Below are positions 25,960-34,746 of a stretch of 64,000 nucleotides of DNA, piece after piece. Each line of letters opens with the position of its first letter. Within the stretch, counting starts at the first letter, position 1. Source of the DNA: Dyadobacter fermentans DSM 18053 (lineage in GTDB: Bacteria > Bacteroidota > Bacteroidia > Cytophagales > Spirosomataceae); the NCBI RefSeq assembly GCF_000023125.1, contig NC_013037.1:496001-560000 (forward strand), read 5' to 3'. A model generated the notes under the pieces. That model searched no databases. It was given only the letters and a program-made list of their open reading frames with translations, and was not told the origin of the DNA. The translations under genes and the position numbers were made by a program.

Positions 25960-26301
25960 ATGAAGAAGTCAGAAATCCATTTCACCGTTGAACTAGACGA
26001 CAAAAATATACCTGAAAAGATCTTTTGGGACGCGACCGACAACCCGAACGAGGGCATTAATGACACGCGCGCCATCGCGATCGGCGTGTGGGACCATTAC
26101 CACCGCGGCACGCTGAAAATCGACCTTTGGACGAAGGATATGGAGGTTTTTGAAATGAAGCGGTTTTATATTGAACTCATGAGCGGTATTGCCGACACCC
26201 TGCTGACCGCTACCAACGACCGCGGAATGGCCGACATGATCGAGGGCGTTTGCGACACGCTGAGCAAGCGACTGGATGAGGAAATGAAAGCAGCCAAATA
26301 A
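25960..26301 (+). CDS. gldC: gliding motility protein GldC
   Basis: 113 residues, the length of GldC, with the conserved KSEIHFTVELDDKNIPEKIFWDATD opening region and an acidic, cytosolic composition. GldC accompanies the gliding machinery in Bacteroidota and is kept even in non-gliding members. No other gld gene is in the window. Its role is not defined biochemically. A shared terminator follows. Confidence 0.9.
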   Translation: MKKSEIHFTVELDDKNIPEKIFWDATDNPNEGINDTRAIAIGVWDHYHRGTLKIDLWTKDMEVFEMKRFYIELMSGIADTLLTATNDRGMADMIEGVCDTLSKRLDEEMKAAK

Positions 26302-26306
26302 ATGCG

Positions 26307-26332
26307 AAGGAGCGGGTTACCGCTCCTTTTTT
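26307..26332. terminator. bidirectional terminator after gldC
   Basis: A perfect 9-bp stem 26307-26315 / 20-28 with a GTTA loop and six T residues. It overlaps the end of the convergent YjbR-like gene. Confidence 0.85.
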
Positions 26333-26690
26333 ATTGTTGCTGTCTGAGTTCTTCCTGCGTTTTCTTCGGCAGGCTGGCCACTACGAGGTCGTACGAATGT
26401 TTCACCCAGCTGAACAATTCTTCGCTTGGAATGCTTCCGGTGACATGCACCGTGTTCCAATGCTTCTTATTCATATGGTACCCCGGCCTCACGTCGGGGT
26501 ATTTTTCTCTCAGTTCTTCTGCCTTTTCAGGATCGCATTTGGCATTGAATGAATGCTGCGGCGTATCCAGCGGCGTCAGCAGGAAAACCTTTCCCATTAC
26601 TTTAAAAACCAGCGTATCCGGGCCGAATGGTAACTCTTCCGTGACGCCTGGTAATTTTAAACTGTAATCCCTGAGTGTTTCGAGGTTCAT
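26331..26690 (-). CDS. MmcQ/YjbR-like DNA-binding family protein
   Basis: 119 residues from ATG 26690, chosen because the family begins at NLETLRDYSLKLPGVTEELPFG; an in-frame ATG at 26726 lies inside the upstream gene. It holds the family's FKVMGKVFLL strand, and a HMNKKHWNTV segment. The fold resembles the CyaY-like DNA-binding superfamily; the function is not established. Its start overlaps the stop of the small membrane protein gene by 4 bp (ATGA). Confidence 0.85.
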   Translation of the reverse strand: MNLETLRDYSLKLPGVTEELPFGPDTLVFKVMGKVFLLTPLDTPQHSFNAKCDPEKAEELREKYPDVRPGYHMNKKHWNTVHVTGSIPSEELFSWVKHSYDLVVASLPKKTQEELRQQQ

Positions 26691-26866
26691 CGTATTAAGG
26701 CTCTGACGATCATGACAATAACGCAAATCAGGAACATGACGATCGAGATCCGGTTGATCCCATGCATCATGCGCAAGTTGAACGAATCGGGGTTATTCGG
26801 GTCGCGCTTTTTGAAAACGCGTACGAAGTAGGAAAACACTTCTCCCAGTTGAAAGTATCTTTTCAT
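26687..26866 (-). CDS. small membrane protein, 59 residues (DUF6728-like)
   Basis: Read directly from the sequence: ATG at 26866, TGA at 26687-26689. It begins MKRYFQLGEVFSYFVR, has a basic middle (KKRDPNNPDSFNLRMMHGIN) and one C-terminal helix (ISIVMFLICVIVMIV). It resembles, from memory, a small Bacteroidota family annotated DUF6728. It overlaps the next gene by 4 bp and starts 10 bp after the ispG stop, so it is probably part of an ispG transcript. Confidence 0.78.
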   Translation of the reverse strand: MKRYFQLGEVFSYFVRVFKKRDPNNPDSFNLRMMHGINRISIVMFLICVIVMIVRALIR

Positions 26867-26875
26867 TGTATTTGT

Positions 26876-28870
26876 TTAAACCAAAATTTCACGCTCCTCC
26901 GGCTCAATCCACCGGCCGTCTTCACGGATGAGCTCGATCAGCTCTTCCACGGCTTTCGATGAGTGCACCGACCGTTTGATCACGTCCTGCCCGCGGTACA
27001 GCGCAATTTTATCCTTGCCCATACCCACATAGCCGTAATCGGCATCGGCCATTTCGCCCGGGCCGTTTACGATACAGCCCATAATGCCTATTTTAACACC
27101 TTTCAAATGTTCGGTGTGCTTGCGTATCATCGCCGTCGTCTCCTGCAAATCAAACAATGTGCGTCCGCACGACGGGCACGAAATGTACTCGGTTTTCGAC
27201 ATTCGCGTGCGCGCCGCCTGCAAAATACCGAATGCAATGCCGTTATAGGCCGCAGCGGCTTTCAGTTTTTCGGCGTGCTCCGCGCCTGAGAAGTCGGGGC
27301 AAAGCAATGTGCCATCGCCGAAGCCATCCACCAGCAATCCGCCGATATCGGTAGCGGAATACAAGGTCAGCCGGTCACCCAGGTCGGTTTGGTAACTCCG
27401 CCGGATAATTACCGGTAGCCGGTTCTTCATTTCTGTGAGCTTGTAAAAGAACCGCCGCATTTCGGGCATCGCGTGCGCATTGTCTGTGTGCAGGACGAGG
27501 ACGATGTTCGTTTTACCGGCAACTTCGTTCAGAAAAGCCTCGTTGAAAGTATGGATATCTCCTTCAATAAAATTCAGTTCGGAAGAAACCTCCGTTGCCG
27601 CATTCCAGTCCGCAACATTGAAAAGGGGAAATTTGATGTGCTTTTCGGGATGTACCAGCCATTGCGGGTAGTCCAGGATTTCGCGCAGGCCGTTCGGGAG
27701 CATAAATGGCACCGGTTTCTGGCCTGAATATATAAAATCGGCGCCCTGGTCGTTCATGGCCCATTTATCAGGCACCGGCAGGAAGAAATGGCCGATACTT
27801 TTTAGATCATCCAATTGCTGGACTTCGATATTCGAGTAGTCGGCGATCACGCGGGGCACGTTCAAATGCCCGAGGTTATACACTTCCCGCGTATCGCGTC
27901 GGGTGTATTGGAATGGGTTGATCGGACAATGGTCAACCGGCTCGATCGGCGCATGGCTGGCGCGTGTCGCGTACCGTTCGATTAATGCGCGCGCCACAGG
28001 GGCTTCTTTTTCGGGTGCTTCGGTCAGCGAAACGCGCACGGTATCACCCAATCCATCTTCCAGCAACGTACCGATCCCGACTGCCGATTTAATGCGGCCG
28101 TCTTCTGCCTCACCGGCCTCGGTAACGCCCAAATGCAGCGGGTAGGGCTTCAAACCTTCCTCGTCCAGCCGCTGCACGAGCAGGCGGTAGGCTTCCACCA
28201 TCACCTGCGTGTTGGACGACTTCATCGACAGTGCGATGTTGTAATAATTGAACTCTTCACAAATCCGCAGAAATTCCAGCGCCGACTCCACCATACCCAG
28301 CGGAGTGTCGCCGTAGCGGCTCAGGATTCGGTCGGAAAGCGAACCGTGGTTCGTTCCGATGCGCATGGCGGTGCCGTACTCCTTGCAGATTTTGACGAGC
28401 GGAATAAACTTTTCGCGGATCCGTTCCAGCTCGGCGGCGTACGAGGCATCGGTATAGTCGATCACTTCAAAACGCTTGCGATCGGCATAATTGCCGGGAT
28501 TAATGCGCACCTTTTCGACGATACGCGCCGCGAGTTCGGCGGCATTGGGTGTAAAATGTATGTCTGCGATCAGCGGGACCTGAATGCCCAGCTTACGCAG
28601 TCCATTGCGGATATTTTCCAGATTTTGAGCCTCCTTCACGCTCGGCGCCGTAATGCGCACATATTCGCAGCCCGACTCCACCATCCGGATCACCTCATCG
28701 ATAGACCCCTGCGTATCCATCGTATCCACGGTGGTCATCGACTGCACGCGGATCGGGTAATCGGAGCCCATCGGGAGGTCACCGATATGGATGGTGATAG
28801 TCCGACGCCGCTCGTAGGCGGTCAGCGACGGGCAATAGATATTGGTTTTTTGTTCAGCAGGTGTGATCAC
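26876..28870 (-). CDS. ispG: 4-hydroxy-3-methylbut-2-enyl diphosphate synthase, long form
   Basis: 664 residues, against ~370 in most bacteria. The N-terminal TIM barrel (YPIRVQSMTTVDTMD; IADIHFTPNAAELAA; NPGNYADRKRFE) and the C-terminal iron-sulfur part (CPSCGRTLFDLQ; GCIVNGPGEMADADYGYVG) flank an inserted central domain of ~270 residues, as in Bacteroidota, Chlamydia and plants. It reduces the cyclic diphosphate MEcPP to HMBPP in the MEP isoprenoid pathway. The two small genes that follow on the strand are probably co-transcribed. Confidence 0.96.
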   Translation of the reverse strand: MITPAEQKTNIYCPSLTAYERRRTITIHIGDLPMGSDYPIRVQSMTTVDTMDTQGSIDEVIRMVESGCEYVRITAPSVKEAQNLENIRNGLRKLGIQVPLIADIHFTPNAAELAARIVEKVRINPGNYADRKRFEVIDYTDASYAAELERIREKFIPLVKICKEYGTAMRIGTNHGSLSDRILSRYGDTPLGMVESALEFLRICEEFNYYNIALSMKSSNTQVMVEAYRLLVQRLDEEGLKPYPLHLGVTEAGEAEDGRIKSAVGIGTLLEDGLGDTVRVSLTEAPEKEAPVARALIERYATRASHAPIEPVDHCPINPFQYTRRDTREVYNLGHLNVPRVIADYSNIEVQQLDDLKSIGHFFLPVPDKWAMNDQGADFIYSGQKPVPFMLPNGLREILDYPQWLVHPEKHIKFPLFNVADWNAATEVSSELNFIEGDIHTFNEAFLNEVAGKTNIVLVLHTDNAHAMPEMRRFFYKLTEMKNRLPVIIRRSYQTDLGDRLTLYSATDIGGLLVDGFGDGTLLCPDFSGAEHAEKLKAAAAYNGIAFGILQAARTRMSKTEYISCPSCGRTLFDLQETTAMIRKHTEHLKGVKIGIMGCIVNGPGEMADADYGYVGMGKDKIALYRGQDVIKRSVHSSKAVEELIELIREDGRWIEPEEREILV

Positions 28871-29191
28871 GGTCGTTGAATGGTAATATCGACAAAGGTC
28901 TTAAAAGTAAAACACAATCGGAATGCCAATGGTGCATTTTTCCATTGCCGTCTGCTCGTTTGTATTGCTCCTCATCGTATCGTAGCCCTTCGACACGAAA
29001 ACCGTTCGTATATCAAATTCTGCCGCACACTCATCTCGGGTCGGAATGGTGATGTTTTGTATTTGAAAAATTAAATATTTGCAATGCCCGCTGCGATCGT
29101 CAGCGCCATCAACAACTCAATGTTCCGGTTTCCAAATCGTCCCTCCGGGAGAGATTTTGCATGTATCATCCACCATGTAAACCAGAACTAT
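28871..29191. other. intergenic region ispG / secreted cassette
   Basis: 321 bases between divergent genes. Only near-matches to the TAnnTTTG box are seen (AATATTTG at 29074-29081). Short ORFs here lack family features, so no gene is called. Confidence 0.4.
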
Positions 29192-29920
29192 ATGAAGAAA
29201 ACTATTCTCTATTTAATCATCATCCTACTGTCATTGGGAAGAGCGCCGGGGCAGACTTTGCGATGGAACTACCCTTGCAAACCAGGAACCGAATGCTGGA
29301 ATGCCCTTACCTCCGTCACGGAACGGCAGAATGCCTGCCAGATCACTGGCATCGATCTCAGCACTTTGAGTACGGAGGAATTGCTGCTGATAACGATGGA
29401 ACATCCGTTTTTTCGGAGTTACATAGCACACGACAGTCCGATTGAGGGGATGGGCTTTGTGCTGGAAGGGTTCAATGGGTTTTTAGAATTTAAGCGAAGA
29501 CCTGATGCCATGCGAGCACTGCGGGATGTCTATTTCCGGGAGGAGTTTCGCAAAATTCAAACTTTCCCGGATAGTGCAGAAATGGGCGCGTATTCGCTCA
29601 AATTGATAGGCGTGGAGCTGATGATGTGTGATGATGCGCTATTGGATCAGATGTCTTCCGAAGAAAAGGTTCACTTTTTGCAGCGATTGCATAGCCAATG
29701 GCTTGTAAAAAAGCGATATGAGGTTGTTTTCGGCGGCATTTCGAATGAAGTGAGTGCTTATCTATTTGATCTGATCCTGCAATCGATGGGTGAGGAGTTG
29801 CTGGCGGATCACTTCGAACCAGAAGCGATAGAGTCATTTCGCAGGCGATTGATTGTGAGAAGTACGGCACCGATCGAACACTTACTGAACAAGTTTGATG
29901 AATATGTGAAAAGCCATTGA
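29192..29920 (+). CDS. exported protein of unknown function
   Basis: 242 residues from ATG 29192, where a signal peptide starts (MKKTILYLIIILLSLGRAPGQ). The body is mostly helical with cysteines near the mature N-terminus (PCKPGTECWN, NACQITG), and a central LLLITMEHPFFRSY. I recognise no family. It is the first gene of a three-gene run (spacers 21 and 4 bp) with a lipoprotein and a T9SS substrate. Base composition is visibly more AT-rich than the flanking metabolic genes, consistent with an accessory cassette. Confidence 0.75.
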   Translation: MKKTILYLIIILLSLGRAPGQTLRWNYPCKPGTECWNALTSVTERQNACQITGIDLSTLSTEELLLITMEHPFFRSYIAHDSPIEGMGFVLEGFNGFLEFKRRPDAMRALRDVYFREEFRKIQTFPDSAEMGAYSLKLIGVELMMCDDALLDQMSSEEKVHFLQRLHSQWLVKKRYEVVFGGISNEVSAYLFDLILQSMGEELLADHFEPEAIESFRRRLIVRSTAPIEHLLNKFDEYVKSH

Positions 29921-29941
29921 GTTTGAACGAAACTAGAAATC

Positions 29942-30346
29942 ATGAAAGCATCACCAACATTTAGAGGGCCGCAAAATGTCCGCGCATCCAAGATTTTGAC
30001 ACTGATGATCATTGCATGGATGCTAATTGCCGGATCTTGTACTGAAACAGAAGTAAAGGAATACGACGCAGCCGAACCATGTTTCACCAAAGAATCGCTT
30101 GAAACCGTGCCTTGGATCAAGGATGAATTGGCTTGGTTTCAGCAGCCGAAGATGAGTTTCCTTATGGTATCGGTTTACCGTTACCGAGGCGAATACTATT
30201 TAGCATTTGAGAATGTCGCCACATCGGGTCCTTCCATCCATATATTCAATTGCTCAGGACAGCATTTGGGCGAATTGAATATTAACTACAACGAATTCTA
30301 CGACAACGTTGAATTGATGACTGTTTTGTTAGAAGGTTACTATTGA
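29942..30346 (+). CDS. small putative lipoprotein
   Basis: 134 residues. A basic N-terminus and hydrophobic stretch end in a lipobox (IAGSC, Cys33), so the mature protein is about 100 residues and membrane anchored. It contains ETVPWIKDELAWFQQ and HIFNCSGQHLGEL, a pattern I associate loosely with small Cytophagales lipoproteins, without a known function. Being immediately upstream (4 bp) of a secreted Cys/His protein, it could be an inhibitor or immunity factor; that is inference only. Confidence 0.7.
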   Translation: MKASPTFRGPQNVRASKILTLMIIAWMLIAGSCTETEVKEYDAAEPCFTKESLETVPWIKDELAWFQQPKMSFLMVSVYRYRGEYYLAFENVATSGPSIHIFNCSGQHLGELNINYNEFYDNVELMTVLLEGYY

Positions 30347-30350
30347 ATAT

Positions 30351-31430
30351 ATGAAAAACGTACTTATCACTCTCACTCTTGTTTTAATCTTAAAACAGAT
30401 GTGTAATGGTCAGGTAAATACGCCTAATGGTGTTCCTGTTCCAGCCAATGCCTTATTCGTTTATAGCGCTGTAAAATATACGGACGCGCAATTGCAGTCC
30501 GAGCAAAATAATATCCAGAATGGCGCGTACGGTGGCAGTTGTATAATTCTCTCAGGTTATTCTAGGAACTATAATTGCCACGGCTATGCTTGGCACGTCT
30601 CCACAGGGGGAGCCCAGACTTGCATTGATCAAGTGTTCTTTGGTGGAGTTACGCCATATGTCGCCGGAGTAAACCCTAGTTATTCGCAAACAAACTACAA
30701 TAGTACAATCGGAAAATTACGAGTGCGATATTCGGGAGATCATTCCGCTGTGACGACTTATGACGGAAAATTCATTTCCAAGTTTGGGCCAGGTCCGTTG
30801 GTGAAGCACAATGCGCTAGATGTGCCACCCGGCTATGGCAATCCGTCAAGTTGCTGGACCTGCAACTACGCTCCGCCATTGACCAGCGTCTATCTGGACG
30901 GCAAACTTATTTCTGGAAGCTTTCAAAACACCACCTGGGGTTCTCACAACATGCAGATCTTCTGGGGGCTCGACCCCGATACCGGCCCTACATTCAGCCC
31001 GACTGCGGGAAGCACCATCATCAATAATCAAAGTTCGGGGACGGTGAATTTTACATTCAATGGCCCTTCCAACAATGGTGGCCTTTCCATCGCATTCTGC
31101 GGAGCGCCGAGGTATTCGTTCACATTCTTCAAACCGAGCGGCGCGAAAATGCAGGTCTATCCTAATCCAGCTCAAGAGGATGAAGTCATTACAATTTCAT
31201 CGGAATCTCCTGACGAGTTGCATGCGGTTAATTTGGATGAGCAGACCAATAAATTGATCAAAGTTAGCTTGCTGGATGACCGACAGCGGGTCATACAAGA
31301 CTACTTACCCAATGCAGAAGGAAACCTGACAACTGTGAAAATGAAGGCAGGCCTGAAAGGGACATACTTCCTGAAAGCAACCTTTGAGGATGGTACTGTG
31401 CAAACAAAACGGCTATGGATAGCGAAGTGA
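30351..31430 (+). CDS. T9SS-secreted protein with papain-like Cys/His pattern
   Basis: 359 residues: a signal peptide (1-20, cleavage near CNG-Q), a domain at ~35-160 with YNCHGYAWH (Cys76) and SGDHSAVTTYDGKFISKFG (His131), then a Gly/Asn-rich region, and a C-terminal type IX sorting domain (~275-359: VYPNPAQE, then GTYFLKATFEDGTVQTKRLWI). The Cys then His-before-strand order resembles NlpC/P60 or CHAP-type papain folds, though I cannot assign a family. It should be exported and either released or fixed on the cell surface. It is the last gene of the cassette. Confidence 0.78.
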   Translation: MKNVLITLTLVLILKQMCNGQVNTPNGVPVPANALFVYSAVKYTDAQLQSEQNNIQNGAYGGSCIILSGYSRNYNCHGYAWHVSTGGAQTCIDQVFFGGVTPYVAGVNPSYSQTNYNSTIGKLRVRYSGDHSAVTTYDGKFISKFGPGPLVKHNALDVPPGYGNPSSCWTCNYAPPLTSVYLDGKLISGSFQNTTWGSHNMQIFWGLDPDTGPTFSPTAGSTIINNQSSGTVNFTFNGPSNNGGLSIAFCGAPRYSFTFFKPSGAKMQVYPNPAQEDEVITISSESPDELHAVNLDEQTNKLIKVSLLDDRQRVIQDYLPNAEGNLTTVKMKAGLKGTYFLKATFEDGTVQTKRLWIAK

Positions 31431-31567
31431 ATCATTCGCAGCAAGTCTATTCTCTCTCGTAACAGTAGGAAAATATCTATTGATTTTTACTTCAAAACAA
31501 GAAGCTCGCCGCGGTTTTAACCGGGCCTAAATGATGGAAGGTGAGGGCGAAAACGCCCGGATCGGGG

Positions 31568-32650
31568 TTATCCCTCAACCCGGGTGCCTTCGTCGACAGT
31601 GATAATATAACTTTTGCCGCCTTCGCGTTCAATCGCTTCTGCTACTTCTTCCGCATGCGTGGGGGCGTAGGCGAACATGCAGCCGCCACCGCCGGAGCCG
31701 TTGATCTTACCGCCCAATGCGCCCGCGCCCAGGGCGGCGTTCATCATGCGTTCGATTTTGGGCGTAGAGGTGCGCTTGTGGTCGCGGAGGTTTTGGTAGT
31801 GTTTGTAGAGCAAATGGCCGAAGCGATTGTCGAAGTCGGTGCCGGCGTGGTTTTCGGCGCTGTCGATGAGCAGCGCTTTGCCTTCTACGAGGATGTCGCG
31901 GTCTTCGATATTTGCATTCAGCAGGCTGAGCTGGTCGTTGGTGAGCACGGACTTGTAATCGGTCAGCTTGCTGATCGGTGTGGTGAAAATGGAGAAGGAG
32001 GGATCGTAGTCGGTCACGATTTTGATCACTTCTTCCATGCCGTACCGGCAGCGGGCGATGATGCCGAGGGTGTCTTTCGGTTCCAGCGAATCGCCGAGAA
32101 CGAATGTGCCGAGCTTGGGGGTTAATGCTTCTACCTTGATGACGGGCGTCGATTCGAGGTAGATCACATTGCCGATGGCCGTCGAATAGTTGTCCATCAT
32201 CCCGCCCGGTTCGCCGAATTCGAGGACTTCCGCTGCGTTTGCGATCTCTCCCAATTCTTTTTTAGAGAAATTGAGCGGATTGTCGCTGAGCTTGTCCAGG
32301 AAATGCGCCCAGGAAACGATCAGTGCCGACGAGCTCGATGTGCCGGAATTGATGGGAATATTACCCTGAATGGTCACTTCGAAACCCTTCGAAAAGGTGA
32401 GGCCTTTTCGTTTGACGACATTAATGGTGCTGCGGAAATAATCGCGCTGCTTGACGTAAGGGAAAGTCGTATCGAGTGAAAACGCTTCTTTTGAACCCAG
32501 GTCGGGCAGGTTTAGAATGATTTTATTGTCATCACGACGGGCACCTTCGACGCTAATCCGCCGCGATATGGCCGCCGCGATCACGGGGAGCCCCAGGTAA
32601 TCCTGGTGTTCCCCGAAAAGGCAAATGCGGCCGGGAGTTGAAATCCTCAT
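31568..32650 (-). CDS. GHMP-family sugar kinase (galactokinase-like)
   Basis: 360 residues from ATG 32650 (a TTG at 32680 overlapping the transporter is less likely). GHMP motifs: PGRICLFGEHQDY near the N-terminus, the ATP loop IPINSGTSSSSALI (~105-118), and the C-terminal INGSGGGGCMF. The substrate may be galactose, fucose or another monosaccharide. It starts 4 bp after the stop of a FucP-type sugar transporter, so import and phosphorylation are coupled. Confidence 0.85.
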   Translation of the reverse strand: MRISTPGRICLFGEHQDYLGLPVIAAAISRRISVEGARRDDNKIILNLPDLGSKEAFSLDTTFPYVKQRDYFRSTINVVKRKGLTFSKGFEVTIQGNIPINSGTSSSSALIVSWAHFLDKLSDNPLNFSKKELGEIANAAEVLEFGEPGGMMDNYSTAIGNVIYLESTPVIKVEALTPKLGTFVLGDSLEPKDTLGIIARCRYGMEEVIKIVTDYDPSFSIFTTPISKLTDYKSVLTNDQLSLLNANIEDRDILVEGKALLIDSAENHAGTDFDNRFGHLLYKHYQNLRDHKRTSTPKIERMMNAALGAGALGGKINGSGGGGCMFAYAPTHAEEVAEAIEREGGKSYIITVDEGTRVEG

Positions 32651-32654
32651 TGAA

Positions 32655-33881
32655 CTACCAGCTTTTCTTTTTGTGGCCAACTAAGCCGAAATACAGCATA
32701 TAAATGTAAAGTGGAACCAAAATCCAGTAAGCTTGTTGCGTACTGCCGATCGAGTCGGCGATGCTTCCGTACACCAAAGGTAATATGGCGCCGCCGGAAA
32801 TTCCCATTACGAGCAATGCAGAAGCGATTTTTGTGAATTTACCCAGTCCGCTCAGTGCCAGCGGCCACAATGCCGGCCAGATCACCGCATTTGCAAAGCC
32901 GAGGACCGCGATACAAATCACCGAAGTGAAACCCGTTGAATTAATGGCGATTACCGTCACGATCAAGCCCAGGATAGCAGAGAATTTGAGATAGGCCTGC
33001 TGCGACACATATTTTGGAATCAAAACAATTCCCAACACATAGCCGAACATCATGCCGTATAACGTGTAGGTTCCGAACAAGCGCGCTTCTTCCTCCGGGA
33101 AGCCCAGGGATACGCCGTAGCTGATGATGGTGTCACCGGCGATTACTTCCGCACCCACGTAGCAGAACAATGCCAGCACGCCCAATACCAGGTTCGGGAA
33201 CTGCAAAACGCTTGTTTTCTGAACCGCAACCTGCTGAGCTGCAAGCGGGGTGTCGTCTTCTTCCTCCTCGCTCACTTCCACTAGGCCTTTCGACATTTTG
33301 ATGATCACCGCCAATGCCACCAGCACGACCGTAAGCACCAGGTAAGGCATCGCCACCTTGTCGAGCTCCGTTTTCGGATCGGCGGAAGATGCGCCGGCGA
33401 GCAGGAGTTTACCGAAAATGATCTGGCTGAAAATACCCGCCGTTTTGTTGGCAATACCCATAATACTGATCCGCTGGGCGGCACTTTCGCGCGGGCCGAG
33501 AATGGTTGCATAAGGGTTGGAGGCCGTTTGCAGAACGGTAAGGCCGATACCGATGGTAAACAAACCTACCAGGAACAGCGGATAGGATGCCATTTCCGCC
33601 GCCGGAATGAATATGAGCGTTCCGAGCGCCATCACGATGAGGGCCAGGGACATGCCGTTTTTAAAACCGGTTTTTTTCAACACCATCGAACACGGGATTG
33701 CCATGACGGTGTAAGAAATGAAGAAAGCAAATGTAACCAGGTATGAACTGGTGTTATCCAGCGAGAATGCTTTTTTGAAGAAGGTGATCAGTGTTCCGTT
33801 AACCCATGTGACGAAACCCATCACAAAGAATAGAATGCCGATAATGAAGAGGGGACCCAGGTAACTGTTCTTTTTGCTCAT
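32655..33881 (-). CDS. sugar MFS transporter, FucP family
   Basis: 408 residues with about twelve membrane helices and the FucP/GluP group features: FVMGFVTWVNGTLITFFKKAF at the start, QTASNPYATILG after helix 4, and a central cytoplasmic loop rich in Glu/Asp (EVSEEEEDD). These carriers import hexoses or deoxyhexoses with protons. It is the first gene of a two-gene unit with the GHMP kinase. Confidence 0.88.
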   Translation of the reverse strand: MSKKNSYLGPLFIIGILFFVMGFVTWVNGTLITFFKKAFSLDNTSSYLVTFAFFISYTVMAIPCSMVLKKTGFKNGMSLALIVMALGTLIFIPAAEMASYPLFLVGLFTIGIGLTVLQTASNPYATILGPRESAAQRISIMGIANKTAGIFSQIIFGKLLLAGASSADPKTELDKVAMPYLVLTVVLVALAVIIKMSKGLVEVSEEEEDDTPLAAQQVAVQKTSVLQFPNLVLGVLALFCYVGAEVIAGDTIISYGVSLGFPEEEARLFGTYTLYGMMFGYVLGIVLIPKYVSQQAYLKFSAILGLIVTVIAINSTGFTSVICIAVLGFANAVIWPALWPLALSGLGKFTKIASALLVMGISGGAILPLVYGSIADSIGSTQQAYWILVPLYIYMLYFGLVGHKKKSW

Positions 33882-34329
33882 TTAAGTCGTTTTGGATTAG
33901 GTTCGGGTTGTTGTCCGGTTATGTATTTGGTTTGTGATAATACGCAATAATCGTCAATCAGGCCAGGGGTGCTCCGGCCGGTGACTCATTCCTGCGATTT
34001 TAGCAGAAATTTTCGTCTCTCTACATCAAAATCTGTTGAAACCCGTGCGGGGCATCGGAAGAAGAATATTCGGCCTTCTACCCGCCGGGGCTGCAATTTA
34101 CACGCAAAAGCCAGATTTTTAAATTTTTTTATTAATTAAAAAATAACGCAGCGAACGCATTGCAGCAACATGAAATAGGATTGCCGTGAACAATTTGCTA
34201 GCTTACAGCGTTTACCCAAAGCAAGAGACTTCTGAGAGCAATTCACAGCATGCTCGAACCCTTAAATGTGTTGGACACATCCTTTGTAACGACATTTAAG
34301 GCAAATTAAAATTTTAAGTGGTTTAAAAT
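33882..34329. other. intergenic region transporter / PTPS
   Basis: 448 bases between divergent genes, AT-rich around 34110-34150. No gene seen. It includes an inverted repeat at 34260-34301, listed separately, and no clear TAnnTTTG box. Confidence 0.4.
34260..34301. promoter_or_regulatory. inverted repeat before PTPS-folE, possible operator
   Basis: CCTTAAATGT at 34260-34269 and its perfect complement ACATTTAAGG at 34292-34301, spaced 22 bp and ending 28 bp before the ATG. It could be a regulator site or a leader hairpin. Confidence 0.4.
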
Positions 34330-34746
34330 ATGGTGCAAAACGTGGCGGTGTTTCGGAAGGAGCACTTTAATGCGGCCCATCGTCTTCATAATCCGGCCTG
34401 GTCGGATGAGCAGAACGAGGCGGTTTTCGGAAAGTGCAACAATCCCAGCTTTCACGGGCATAACTATGAACTGATCGTGCAGGTTACCGGCCCGCTAGAC
34501 CCCGAAACCGGCTATGTGATGGACATGAAGCTGCTGAGCGCCATATTGAAGGAATCCGTTATCGACCGGTTTGATCACCGGAACCTCAATCTCGATGTGG
34601 AGGAATTTAAAACCCTTAATCCGACCGCGGAAAACATCGCGATCGTTATTTATTCAATTATAAGACCCAAAATTGACGCAGGTCTCGACCTGAAAATCAG
34701 ATTGTATGAAACAGAACGGAATTTTGTCGAATATCCAGTCCGCTGA
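34330..34746 (+). CDS. 6-pyruvoyl-tetrahydropterin synthase / QueD family protein
   Basis: 138 residues. Zinc ligands are a His in FNAAHRLH and two in FHGHNYEL; the catalytic Cys lies in FGKCNNPSF; the C-terminus carries the YETERNFVEY family end. The family acts on dihydroneopterin triphosphate, the product of GTP cyclohydrolase I, which is encoded directly downstream with a 41-bp overlap. It could serve biopterin or queuosine synthesis; no other queuosine genes are near. Confidence 0.92.
   Translation: MVQNVAVFRKEHFNAAHRLHNPAWSDEQNEAVFGKCNNPSFHGHNYELIVQVTGPLDPETGYVMDMKLLSAILKESVIDRFDHRNLNLDVEEFKTLNPTAENIAIVIYSIIRPKIDAGLDLKIRLYETERNFVEYPVR

Noticed and set aside
28880..29074. 64-codon frame upstream of the secreted cassette
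   Set aside because: No start context or coding character; probably chance.
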